A stretch of DNA of 64,000 nucleotides from Crocinitomicaceae bacterium (GTDB lineage Bacteria; Bacteroidota; Bacteroidia; Flavobacteriales_D; Crocinitomicaceae). This document shows, piece after piece, positions 56,131 to 64,000 of the stretch. Both the position numbers and the translations under genes were made by a program. Below the pieces are notes generated by a model that saw only the letters and a list, made by a program, of their open reading frames with translations, had not been told where the DNA came from and ran no database searches. The stretch covers positions 920,161-984,160 of the forward strand of contig JAKVAR010000006.1 in the NCBI GenBank assembly GCA_022447585.1. The letters are read 5' to 3'. Numbering within the stretch: position 1 is the first letter of the stretch; each line of letters opens with the position of its first letter.

Positions 56131-59100
56131 ATGAAATTTGTTCTACCTACTATTCTACTGCTATTTGGCTCCTTACAAGCGCATTACACCAATAGTCAAA
56201 ATTCTGTTGTTATTAATGAAATGATGGGGGAGAATGTTACTACAATTATGGACGAAGATGGGGATTATTCAGATTGGTTAGAATTGTATAACAACACATC
56301 AGACACGTTTAATTTAGAAGGTTTTTTCTTAAGCGATGAAATTACTAATCCATTTAAATTTGAACTTCCAAGTCAAGAATTAGTGGGTGATGATCATATT
56401 TTAATTTTTTTGTCGGGTAAGAATGTTTTAACCTTGAATGAAGTACATGCGAATTTTAAGTTGAGCACAGGAGAGACTATTCTATTATCGGACTCTCTTG
56501 GGAATATTATTGATTCTGTTTTTTTTGACATAAATGAAGAGGATTTATCTCTTGCAAGAGAATCAGATGGTTCTAATCAATGGATTGAGAGTGTTATTTG
56601 TACACCAGGATTTGAAAATGTTACGGAGGTGTTTCCTCGAATTTACTTTTCTCATGACACCGGATTTTATGATGATAGTTTGTCTTTATCAATATCAACC
56701 AATGTTATGGGTTATGTTCATTACACTTTAGATGGAAGTGAACCTACTATTTATTCTCCAATATATACAGGGCCTATTACATTTTATGATCAATCTAGCA
56801 ATGAGAATGTTATTTCAAATATTCCAAGCTCAGTTATTTTTACACCTCCAAGTGATCTTGTTGACAAGATTAATGTAATTCGTTGTGCTATTTTTGATAA
56901 TACAACTAGAATAACTCCTGTCTATAGTAAGTCATATTTTATTGATCTTAATTATTCTATGTCCGTTGTTTCTTTAATGACAGATCATAATAATTTATTC
57001 AGTATAGACAGTGGGTACTATGTACCAGGAGCCAATCCAGGATCTCCACCATGGTACAGCTCATCAAATTTTTTTCAAAGTAATAATGAGTCACCTGCAA
57101 GTTTTTCTTTTATCGATACGAATGGAAATGTTCTTACTCAAGATGTAGGAATGAAGCTTCATGGTGGCTTAACTAGAACATATTCTAAAAAATCACTCAA
57201 AATTGTGGCACGTTCGGAGTATGGAAAAGGTGAGATCAATTACCCGTTTTTTGGTGCGGGAAAAATTAATGAATTTGATAGAATTATCTTAAGAAACGGC
57301 GGGCAAGATTTGACACGTTCTATGCTGAGAGATGCTGTTATTGGTAGGTTTGCTGACAATTTAAATATGATTTCTATGAATTCTCGACCAATAATTGTTT
57401 TTTTAAATGGGGAATATTGGGGGATTCATATGCTTAGGGATAAAATTGATGAGCATCACTTAGAAAATGTGTATGGAATAGATAAAGATAGTATTGATTT
57501 ACTTCAAAGCAATGCAGATATTATTGAAGGAGACAATGCTGAATACCTTGACTTGGTTAATTATATTTCAAATAATGACCTCTCTTTTCAAGTGAATTTC
57601 AACTATATAAAAGAAAATATCGACATTGAAAGTTTTACGGATTATTTCATTACAGAGATTTATTTTAATAATAGAGAGTGGCCGCATAACAATATCAAAT
57701 TTTATAAGGAGAGATCTACAGAAGGAAAATGGAAATGGATTTTGTTTGATATGGATATTACCGCTGGTGCTTGGTCAGTAACCAATGCAAGTAATAACCC
57801 TTATACTTGGATGAGTGATACTATTGGTTATCCCGCATGGTCTAGAATCTTATTTTTAAAATTTTCTGAAAATCAAGAGTTTAGAGATTATTTTTCCAAC
57901 AGGTTTGCTGATTTGAAAAATATGGTTTTCAATATTGATCATGAACAACCTATTTTAGATGATTTGGTTGAACAGTTGACTCCAGAAATGGATCAAAATT
58001 TAAATCGTTGGGGTCATATTCCCAGTTCTCAAGATTGGATGAATAGGGTTGGAGTTTTTGAGGTGTTTTTGAATAGTAGAAATGATTTTATCTGGGATCA
58101 AACTCGAGAGTTTTTTAACCTGGGAGATACAACAGTTAATGTTCTATTAAATACAAACTTTTCAGGAGCTGGAAACATTAAGTTTAGTACCCTAACTCAC
58201 AAAAACTTTCCATGGTCTGGAAAATATTACAAGACTACGACTATTGAAGTCACCGCGACGGAAAATCCAGGTTATGTTTTTTCCCATTGGTTAGAGAGTG
58301 GTGATACGAGTAAAACTATATTCACAATACTGAATGGGGATACATCTTTTACAGCAATATATCAACCGATTACTTTTGTAACGAACGACTTGGTTATTAA
58401 TGAGATTCACTCTAAAAATAGAAATGATTTTATCGATAGTTTAGGAATGTCGCCAGACTGGATTGAGATTTATAACAAGGGAACTGCTATTATTGATTTA
58501 AATTTTTTCTATTTGTCAGATGATCTTGACAAACCATGTAAGTGGAGGATTAAGCTTCAAGATTCAGTTGCAAAACTTCTTAGCCCAGGAGAGTATATCG
58601 TTTTCTATGCAGATTCTGATACCTTGGGAAGAGAGTTTCATACAAATTTTAGCATATCTTCCGAGGGTGAATCAATATATATTCATCAATTATTTGGGAT
58701 TGATACAATTTTGACAGATTCAATTTATGTTCCTCTGCGAATTCCTGATGTTTCTTATGGTTTATATCCGGATGGTACAAAGAGTTATGAAAATTTTGCT
58801 ATCCCTACGCTGGGAGGTATGAATAAATTGCAAGTTATAAGTAACGATCTGTTTATAAATGAGGTTGCGGCTAATAATGATTCCGGATTTACGGATAATT
58901 ATGATGAATATGTCGATTGGATTGAAATATTCAACAGCGATACAAATTCAACAAGTCTAAGTGGATATTTTTTAAGTGATGATACTTTAAACCTTAGTAA
59001 ATGGAAGATACCTATTTTAGTCGATTCTAACTTTTTGATTGAAGGCAGAGGTTTTTCATTATTTATTGCTGATGATCAAATTGAGCAGGGAATTAATCAC

Positions 59101-59532
59101 CTTCCTTTTAAATTGGACTCCGAAAGTGATCAGGTTATTCTTAGCTATTTATATGCTGAAGAGTTAATTGAAATTGACAGACTAATTTTAGACGGACAAG
59201 AAAGTGATATTTCATTAGGTAGATACCCAGATGGCTCTGAAAATCTTCATTTTTTTATAATTAATACTCCAAACGCTGCAAATTTTTTAGCGGTTAACTA
59301 TCCGGAGGAATATACTTTCCAAATTTATCCAAACCCAACTAATGGTGGGATATTTCTCGAGAATAATTTTTCAAGTAATGAATTGCTTCGTTTGACAACA
59401 TTGGATGGAAAGTTGGTTATGGAGTATATGGTAACCTCTAATGTTGAATCCGTAGATCTATCTAAATTAAATTCTGGGATTTATCTTTTAAATGTGCAGT
59501 CTAAGACCTACAAGGTTTTGAAAAATAATTAA
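56131..59532 (+). CDS. Large T9SS surface protein: lamin-tail, CotH kinase, InlB-like and sorting domains
   Basis: 1133 residues. In order: signal peptide (1-22); lamin-tail domain 1 (about 25-165, 'VVINEMMGENVTTIMDEDGD', 'SDWLELYNNTSDTFNLEGFF'); chitobiase C-terminal-like domain (170-270, 'VHYTLDGSEPTIYSPIY'); CotH kinase domain (about 335-625, 'MKLHGGLTRTYSKKSLKIVA', 'MLRDAVIGRF', 'WGIHMLRDKIDEHHLENVYG', 'WKWILFDMDITAGAW'); InlB B-repeat-like domain (675-745); lamin-tail domains 2 (753-900) and 3 (915-1045), each with 'DWIEIxNxxT' and 'FxLSDD'; and a type A sorting domain (about 1065-1133, 'FQIYPNPTNGGIFL', 'LNSGIYLLNVQSKTYKV'). CotH kinases phosphorylate Ser on spore-coat or secreted proteins; activity here is inferred only. 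Confidence 0.93.
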   Translation: MKFVLPTILLLFGSLQAHYTNSQNSVVINEMMGENVTTIMDEDGDYSDWLELYNNTSDTFNLEGFFLSDEITNPFKFELPSQELVGDDHILIFLSGKNVLTLNEVHANFKLSTGETILLSDSLGNIIDSVFFDINEEDLSLARESDGSNQWIESVICTPGFENVTEVFPRIYFSHDTGFYDDSLSLSISTNVMGYVHYTLDGSEPTIYSPIYTGPITFYDQSSNENVISNIPSSVIFTPPSDLVDKINVIRCAIFDNTTRITPVYSKSYFIDLNYSMSVVSLMTDHNNLFSIDSGYYVPGANPGSPPWYSSSNFFQSNNESPASFSFIDTNGNVLTQDVGMKLHGGLTRTYSKKSLKIVARSEYGKGEINYPFFGAGKINEFDRIILRNGGQDLTRSMLRDAVIGRFADNLNMISMNSRPIIVFLNGEYWGIHMLRDKIDEHHLENVYGIDKDSIDLLQSNADIIEGDNAEYLDLVNYISNNDLSFQVNFNYIKENIDIESFTDYFITEIYFNNREWPHNNIKFYKERSTEGKWKWILFDMDITAGAWSVTNASNNPYTWMSDTIGYPAWSRILFLKFSENQEFRDYFSNRFADLKNMVFNIDHEQPILDDLVEQLTPEMDQNLNRWGHIPSSQDWMNRVGVFEVFLNSRNDFIWDQTREFFNLGDTTVNVLLNTNFSGAGNIKFSTLTHKNFPWSGKYYKTTTIEVTATENPGYVFSHWLESGDTSKTIFTILNGDTSFTAIYQPITFVTNDLVINEIHSKNRNDFIDSLGMSPDWIEIYNKGTAIIDLNFFYLSDDLDKPCKWRIKLQDSVAKLLSPGEYIVFYADSDTLGREFHTNFSISSEGESIYIHQLFGIDTILTDSIYVPLRIPDVSYGLYPDGTKSYENFAIPTLGGMNKLQVISNDLFINEVAANNDSGFTDNYDEYVDWIEIFNSDTNSTSLSGYFLSDDTLNLSKWKIPILVDSNFLIEGRGFSLFIADDQIEQGINHLPFKLDSESDQVILSYLYAEELIEIDRLILDGQESDISLGRYPDGSENLHFFIINTPNAANFLAVNYPEEYTFQIYPNPTNGGIFLENNFSSNELLRLTTLDGKLVMEYMVTSNVESVDLSKLNSGIYLLNVQSKTYKVLKNN

Positions 59533-59564
59533 ATGGTTTTGTTATATGTAATCTTTATCCGAAA

Positions 59565-61028
59565 TTACCTAAAAGCCTTTACGGCGGATTTAAAGTAATA
59601 GGCGTCTCTTTTCTTTTTGTCCAGAATTAATTTGTTTAATTGAATATCTGGTTGTTTTATGGAAATATGATCTTCTGTTTCTGGTAAATGAGAATAGAAC
59701 GTGTTGGGGTTGATGAATAATTTAAAACCTGATTTCGGAAGTTTAAGTGTAAGCGTGCCTGCATTGCTTTTATAAAAGCTGCCACCTGGAGAGTGACCAA
59801 TGATTTTTGCATTCGCTAGTGTTTTTAAATGACAAGCTAGCATAGAGCCGGATGAGAATGAACCATAATCAGTAATTACAACAATTTTACCATCGAAAAT
59901 AAGATCTTCATCAACAATGTTAGTTTTAATCAGTCCATTTTCGAACTTTCCTTTTCTGATCATACGTTTTTGATGCTTACTCATGCGTCGGTGTTTTATG
60001 TAATCAGAATGAAACTTTTTGAAATGTATGTTTTCAACGCCAGTTTTTGGCTTTTCAACTACATATCTTCCCAATTCAACATTAGGCCCTACAATGTAGC
60101 TCATAAAGGTATATTGCATTGCGCCTCCCGTATTACCTCGAATATCAATTATGAGTTTTTTTATTTTTCTACTCTTTAGTTTTTTGAAAGAGTTCTCTAA
60201 GAATTCATTGTATTTTTTTCCGTGTGAATCTTTGAAGGATTCAAATCTGAAATAGCCACATTTTCGAGTAATTGTAAATTTGCCATATTCTCCCTTTCGT
60301 TTTTCCTGGTCTTCATTCTTTTTTGATAAACGATAGTTCATGGTATGAACCGGAGCTGTGCCTGTTTGAAAATAAATTTCATTCGTATCTTTTCTGGAAA
60401 TGAATTCAACTTTGATTGAATCTTTTGTGAAAGGAGCGCTCAAGTGTCTGTAAAAATCAAACATCGGTCCGGCTTGGAAGTATTTAAAAGCCATGTCATT
60501 TTCATCAGAGGATAGAAATGCTGAAATCCCTTCCATTATTTCTGGGATTGATTTTTCATCAATTGCTATGATTTCGGCCCCTGCAGGAATTTCTTTACTT
60601 TTTTCATATTGCGATTTTCTGTGAAACATAATTTTCTTGTCCTCTGGTTTTGTTTTGCTCACGACCAACCGGTCATTCATCAAATAGAAGTCTATAGGTA
60701 AGGAGTTTCTCGAAGCAAGCCATTCGCGGAGAACTGATTTCGTTGGGTGTATTTGTGTATGTCCACAATCAAGTTTTGAAATTGTTGCGCTATAAAGTTT
60801 GTATTGATTCAGAATAGATTGTTGAACCCGAAGCCTTTTTTCTAGCGAATTAATATGATTTTCAAAATCAGTTGTTGAATGATGTAGGTCAATTCGTCCC
60901 TCTTTACTGTAGATACCATTTTTAAAAACTTCGAAATCCTTTAATTGCTTCGAAGGTTTATTTGTTGTACTCGATATGAATACAAGAAGGAATAGACCAG
61001 AAAGAGAAATTAACAACTGTTTTAACAT
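59565..61028 (-). CDS. S41-family (C-terminal processing type) peptidase, 487 aa
   Basis: Signal peptide (LLISLSGLFLLVFISS). A helical N-terminal part, a PDZ-like stretch ('EIPAGAEIIAIDEKSIPEIM', 146-165), then the S41 tail-specific protease core: 'LIIDIRGNTGGAMQYTFMSY' (292-311), 'KIVVITDYGSFSSGSMLACH' (381-400) with the expected Ser nucleophile among Ser392-Ser395, and 'GHSPGGSFYKSNAGTLTLKL'. It acts outside the cytoplasm on unknown substrates. Downstream of the sigma/TPR pair on the same strand with a 62-nt gap, so a role in that envelope-signalling unit is possible. Confidence 0.88.
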   Translation of the reverse strand: MLKQLLISLSGLFLLVFISSTTNKPSKQLKDFEVFKNGIYSKEGRIDLHHSTTDFENHINSLEKRLRVQQSILNQYKLYSATISKLDCGHTQIHPTKSVLREWLASRNSLPIDFYLMNDRLVVSKTKPEDKKIMFHRKSQYEKSKEIPAGAEIIAIDEKSIPEIMEGISAFLSSDENDMAFKYFQAGPMFDFYRHLSAPFTKDSIKVEFISRKDTNEIYFQTGTAPVHTMNYRLSKKNEDQEKRKGEYGKFTITRKCGYFRFESFKDSHGKKYNEFLENSFKKLKSRKIKKLIIDIRGNTGGAMQYTFMSYIVGPNVELGRYVVEKPKTGVENIHFKKFHSDYIKHRRMSKHQKRMIRKGKFENGLIKTNIVDEDLIFDGKIVVITDYGSFSSGSMLACHLKTLANAKIIGHSPGGSFYKSNAGTLTLKLPKSGFKLFINPNTFYSHLPETEDHISIKQPDIQLNKLILDKKKRDAYYFKSAVKAFR

Positions 61029-61090
61029 GAATCGAATTTGTTTGACAATTAAATAACGTCGAAAAATTGATTTTGATACAATTTTTATAA

Positions 61091-62182
61091 CTAATTGGCT
61101 AACTCAAATTTGGCTTGACTGGAATAGAATCCATTTGCACGATAGATTTTTTCGAATAGATTTTTTGCCGCGACAGTTTTACCACTTTCCTTAAGAGATA
61201 TTGCCTTCATCCATATTGCTTCTTCATCAAAATTAGAATATGGAGCGTCAATGCATTGTTCAAATAACTCAATAGCTTTTTCGAATTCACCAAAATTATA
61301 ATAACAGAGGCCTCCATAAAAATTGGCGTTTACATCTTTAGCATATGTCTTCAGTATAGTTTCAAATCTAGACAGCGCTTTTTTATAGTTTCCCCGACCA
61401 AACACTCTAATGGTCTTGTCGATAAAATTAATATAAGGTACGTCAACAGTTTTCCAAGTATAATCTTCATCACCAGAGCCTTTTTCTTCCAAGTTTGCTG
61501 GGGTTCCTGATAAATCGAGTTGTTTTGTCTTGATTGATGGTTTTACCCTGTATGCTCTGTAATCAACTAGCTTGAAATCGTGTAAATAGATTTCCTTTCC
61601 CGATTTTCTTGAAACGATAAGGGTTGCTTGAGTATTTGTTTCTTCAATTGAATTAATAGGAAGTGCTTCAATTTCGAGATGTGTGAAATTTTCCTGATCT
61701 GGATCTCGAGTCGCATAATCTGCTTTAATTTCCTCAGGTTTAATTTGATCTTTAACGGGGCGAACAACCATTTCGTCTATTATTGTCGGAATAATGAGGT
61801 CTGATTCTTCAACGATAATTTCATTGGAATTTATAGGTTCTACTATTGAGTTTTCTGCAATTATTGTATTTTGAGGTAAATTGTTATCTAAAGAGGTTAT
61901 AAAAAGAATAACGAGCAACAACGTTAAAGCAGTGCCGGAAACCCAGATCCATCTGTAATTTTTGGGTCTTATGAAACGTTGATCAAGTTTGTTTAATACA
62001 GAAGTGTCATATGAAAGGTGTTCCCAACCTTCCATTGCTTCACGATCAAAGTCATTGGACAATGCTGTCTGTTCGATTTCGTTTTTGAACGATTCGTTTT
62101 TCGTCTGACCATATTCTTTAATATCATCACGACTTAGTTTTCGGTTTTTTCCGAAAATACTATGTAATCGATTTAAACTCAT
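61091..62182 (-). CDS. Single-pass membrane protein with C-terminal TPR-like repeats, likely partner of the ECF sigma factor
   Basis: 363 residues. A cytoplasmic, helical N-terminal 75 residues ('LSRDDIKEYGQTKNESFKNE', 'DREAMEGWEHLSYDTSVLNK'), a membrane helix (77-97), a Glu/Asp/Pro-rich linker, and a periplasmic part with beta segment 'LIVSRKSGKEIYLHDFKLVD' and TPR-like helices at the end ('ANFYGGLCYYNFGEFEKAIE', 'AIWMKAISLKESGKTVAAKN'). The gene starts 23 nt inside the ECF sigma gene. Position and topology fit an anti-sigma or sigma-regulating sensor, but no canonical zinc anti-sigma motif is present. Confidence 0.8.
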   Translation of the reverse strand: MSLNRLHSIFGKNRKLSRDDIKEYGQTKNESFKNEIEQTALSNDFDREAMEGWEHLSYDTSVLNKLDQRFIRPKNYRWIWVSGTALTLLLVILFITSLDNNLPQNTIIAENSIVEPINSNEIIVEESDLIIPTIIDEMVVRPVKDQIKPEEIKADYATRDPDQENFTHLEIEALPINSIEETNTQATLIVSRKSGKEIYLHDFKLVDYRAYRVKPSIKTKQLDLSGTPANLEEKGSGDEDYTWKTVDVPYINFIDKTIRVFGRGNYKKALSRFETILKTYAKDVNANFYGGLCYYNFGEFEKAIELFEQCIDAPYSNFDEEAIWMKAISLKESGKTVAAKNLFEKIYRANGFYSSQAKFELAN

Positions 62183-62735
62183 TTCTCCCCTCTAAGTTAA
62201 TTCTTAAATTTCTCTTTCCATTTTGAATGGCACTTTTAACCTTTTTAATATCTCGCTTCAAAAGAACAGATATCTCTTGATATGACTTACACTCTAAATA
62301 AAACAGTTTTATACATTCCTTTTGTTCAGCTTTTAGAATTTCTATGGCATCTTCGAGTAATTCAATTTGTATTTCTTTTGCCTTTTTTTCCTCTAATTGC
62401 TCAACGCTCTCAATTTCTTGAGTTATTTCTGTGGATCGATTCCCTTTTTTACGAAGAAGCATCAAGCATTCATTTTTCGTTACCATGTATAACCATGACT
62501 TGAATGTTTTAATATCATTCGTCTCGATTTTCTGCGGAAGTTTTTCGAATACAACCATGGTTAGATCTTCCGCATCAAATTTATTCTGCATATATTTCAT
62601 TGCAACCCCCATTACTAAATGTCCATAACGTGTATAGAATTCGCCAATAATATTTGTCGCAGGTTTGTCTTTATATATAGATATAAGGTCCTTATCTGAT
62701 AATTTACGATATGTTTTACGTTTATTGAACAGCAT
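62160..62735 (-). CDS. ECF-type RNA polymerase sigma factor
   Basis: 191 residues. Region 2 (about 25-95): 'NIIGEFYTRYGHLVMGVAMK', 'KFDAEDLTMVVFEKLPQKIE', 'TFKSWLYMVTKNECLMLLRK'. An acidic linker, then region 4 (about 125-180): 'LEDAIEILKAEQKECIKLFY', 'KSYQEISVLLKRDIKKVKSA', 'IQNGKRNLRINL', a clear helix-turn-helix. Region 3 is absent, as in ECF factors. It overlaps the TPR membrane gene by 23 nt, the usual sigma/regulator arrangement, and is divergent from pfkA across 77 nt. Confidence 0.93.
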   Translation of the reverse strand: MLFNKRKTYRKLSDKDLISIYKDKPATNIIGEFYTRYGHLVMGVAMKYMQNKFDAEDLTMVVFEKLPQKIETNDIKTFKSWLYMVTKNECLMLLRKKGNRSTEITQEIESVEQLEEKKAKEIQIELLEDAIEILKAEQKECIKLFYLECKSYQEISVLLKRDIKKVKSAIQNGKRNLRINLEGRNEFKSIT

Positions 62736-62812
62736 TATATATAGGATGCAATGAATCCTTCTTTTCCATAAAGATATTCTAATTAATATATTCTTTACTT
62801 ATTTTTAAAGCT

Positions 62813-63787
62813 ATGAAACGAATTGGAATTATAACTTCAGGAGGCGATGCTCCAGGAATGAATGCTTGCATTAGGTCAATAGCTAAGTATTGTTTAAATA
62901 ACAAGATTGATCCTGTGGGATATTTTGATGGTTTTGATGGTATAATTGATGGACGTTCAATTGATCTTTGTTTTTCTGATGTAGATAATATTGTTCAAAA
63001 AGGCGGCACCATCTTAGGAACTGCGAGATGTGAAGAATTCAAAACAAAAGAGGGTCGGTCAAAAGCGATCAGTACTTTAAAAGGGAATAATATTGATGCA
63101 TTAATATGTATCGGCGGTGATGGAACTTTCACAGGTGCCAACATTTTATCATCTGAAATGGATATTCCTGTTATCGGTGTACCAGGGACTATCGATAATG
63201 ATATTGCAGGTACCGATTATACGATTGGGTATGACACAGCTCTGAATACAGTTATAGAAGCTGTCGATAAAATTAGAGATACTGCAGGGTCGCATCATAG
63301 AATTTTCTTTGTAGAGGTGATGGGACGAAATGCGGGTTTTATTGCGTTAAATTCTGCAATTGCGTCTGGTGCTGAAACAGTTTTAATTCCTGAAGAGTTA
63401 ACTGATATTGACGCCATAGTCTTAGACTTAAAGGAGCAGAGCAAAGGAAGAAGAAGTTCAATCGTTATTGTTGCTGAGGGTGATGACGGAGGTGGAGCTA
63501 AGGAGATAATGGATAAAGTTTCGCCTTTAATGCAGAGGTATTCTTTGAGGTGTTCTATACTTGGACATATTCAAAGAGGAGGCAGCCCATCAGCATTTGA
63601 TCGAATTCTTGCAGGAAGAATGGGGGCGTTTGCAGTTGAACAATTGCAAAATGGAGTATATAATGTAATGGTGGGAATTAAAGGAGGGAGATTAATTACA
63701 TGCTCCATAGAGGATGGTATACGGTTAAATTCTTCTCCTGATTTAAGTAAATTGGAGTTGTTGCGTAATTTACGCACTTTGGGCTGA
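62813..63787 (+). CDS. pfkA: ATP-dependent 6-phosphofructokinase
   Basis: 324 residues, the family's usual size. Phosphorylates fructose 6-phosphate. 'SGGDAPGMNACIRSIAKYCL' (9-28), ATP-binding GGDGTFTGA (101-109; the Gly after GGD points to ATP, not pyrophosphate, use), catalytic 'PGTIDNDIAGTDYTIGYDTA' with Asp128, and 'FVEVMGRNAGFIALNSAIAS'. Together with eno it supplies glycolysis. The final part ('LGHIQRGGSPSAFDRILAGR') is intact. Confidence 0.96.
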   Translation: MKRIGIITSGGDAPGMNACIRSIAKYCLNNKIDPVGYFDGFDGIIDGRSIDLCFSDVDNIVQKGGTILGTARCEEFKTKEGRSKAISTLKGNNIDALICIGGDGTFTGANILSSEMDIPVIGVPGTIDNDIAGTDYTIGYDTALNTVIEAVDKIRDTAGSHHRIFFVEVMGRNAGFIALNSAIASGAETVLIPEELTDIDAIVLDLKEQSKGRRSSIVIVAEGDDGGGAKEIMDKVSPLMQRYSLRCSILGHIQRGGSPSAFDRILAGRMGAFAVEQLQNGVYNVMVGIKGGRLITCSIEDGIRLNSSPDLSKLELLRNLRTLG

Positions 63788-63866
63788 AAAAAAACTACGA
63801 CTATATGTTCTATTTATCAGAGAGTTATCTTTTTTTACTGAGAATAAGTCAAAAAAACAGAAATTG

Positions 63867-63900
63867 TTGTGTGATAAATAGAAAAGACTTTATATCTTTG
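63867..63900 (+). promoter_or_regulatory. Strong promoter near the right edge, possibly of an rRNA operon
   Basis: TTG (63867-63869), 23-nt spacer, TATCTTTG (63893-63900), followed by CAGCCGC. At least 100 nt follow with no start codon leading to a credible frame. A perfect -7 element followed by CAGCCGC and a long AT-rich leader looks like those I know upstream of Bacteroidota rRNA operons, but the gene lies outside the window. Confidence 0.5.
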
Positions 63901-64000
63901 CAGCCGCTTTTGGCGTAGAGCGTTGGCAAAACCAGTAGTGTATTTGTTGATTAAGTTGAAAAAACAAATAATTTTAAAAGTTTTTAACCAAAGCTTGTTA

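Overview
The window looks like chromosomal core from a marine or freshwater member of the Bacteroidota, most likely Flavobacteriales (perhaps near Crocinitomicaceae or Cryomorphaceae; the family is a guess). The support is: AT-rich DNA; Bacteroidota-type promoters (TTG, about 20 nt, TAnnTTTG); almost no Shine-Dalgarno sequences; many short lipoproteins; type IX secretion (T9SS) cargo with both type A and type B C-terminal sorting domains; DUF5686 and DUF4230 proteins; and one merged str-S10-spc-alpha ribosomal operon without tuf.

Layout. 1-5757: an outer-membrane POTRA protein cut by the window edge, two small lipoproteins, and a tatC-DUF5686-lptB cluster on the minus strand. 5943-8123: recQ. 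8120-14490: a very tight eight-gene minus-strand operon (bifunctional nuclease, CNT nucleoside transporter, LuxE-like acyl-protein synthetase, half-size TauE permease, M20 amidohydrolase, two DUF4230 proteins, lipocalin-like lipoprotein). 14596-17453: etfBA diverging from pdhB. 17454-17963: the only gene-poor stretch over 300 bp.

17876-35273: the ribosomal superoperon rpsL-rpsG-fusA-rpsJ to secY-infA-rpmJ to rpoA-rplQ, with one clear promoter and one clear terminator. Its last third carries unusually structured spacers. 35336-37719: carA-eno. 37852-40802: a small secreted protein and a T9SS type B surface protein. 40890-42881: hutU. 43084-46209: an AddA-like helicase-nuclease on the minus strand.

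46326-48154: an MbnP/MbnH-like copper-protein pair. 48189-50613: a conserved unknown and a WYL regulator. 50862-53263: paaG-like and 3-hydroxyacyl-CoA dehydrogenase genes, separated by a four-helix-bundle (23S rRNA intervening-sequence protein) cassette bounded by nested inverted repeats. 53324-55916: two lipoproteins with related N-terminal segments and a DUF2306 membrane protein. 56131-59532: a large CotH/lamin-tail surface protein. 59565-62735: an S41 protease and an ECF sigma factor with a TPR membrane partner. 62813-63787: pfkA. The window ends in a strong promoter with a long gene-free leader, possibly that of an rRNA operon.

The gene content suggests an aerobic heterotroph oxidising pyruvate, histidine and acyl or phenylacetyl-type CoA esters, with electrons leaving through ETF. 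I saw no CRISPR array, transposase, integrase, tRNA or rRNA gene. The least explained items are the inverted-repeat-bounded IVP cassette, the repeated hairpin architecture before rpsH, rpoA and rplQ, the copper-protein pair, and several tiny or unrecognised lipoproteins. I found no multi-gene locus that I can defend as a wholly new system.
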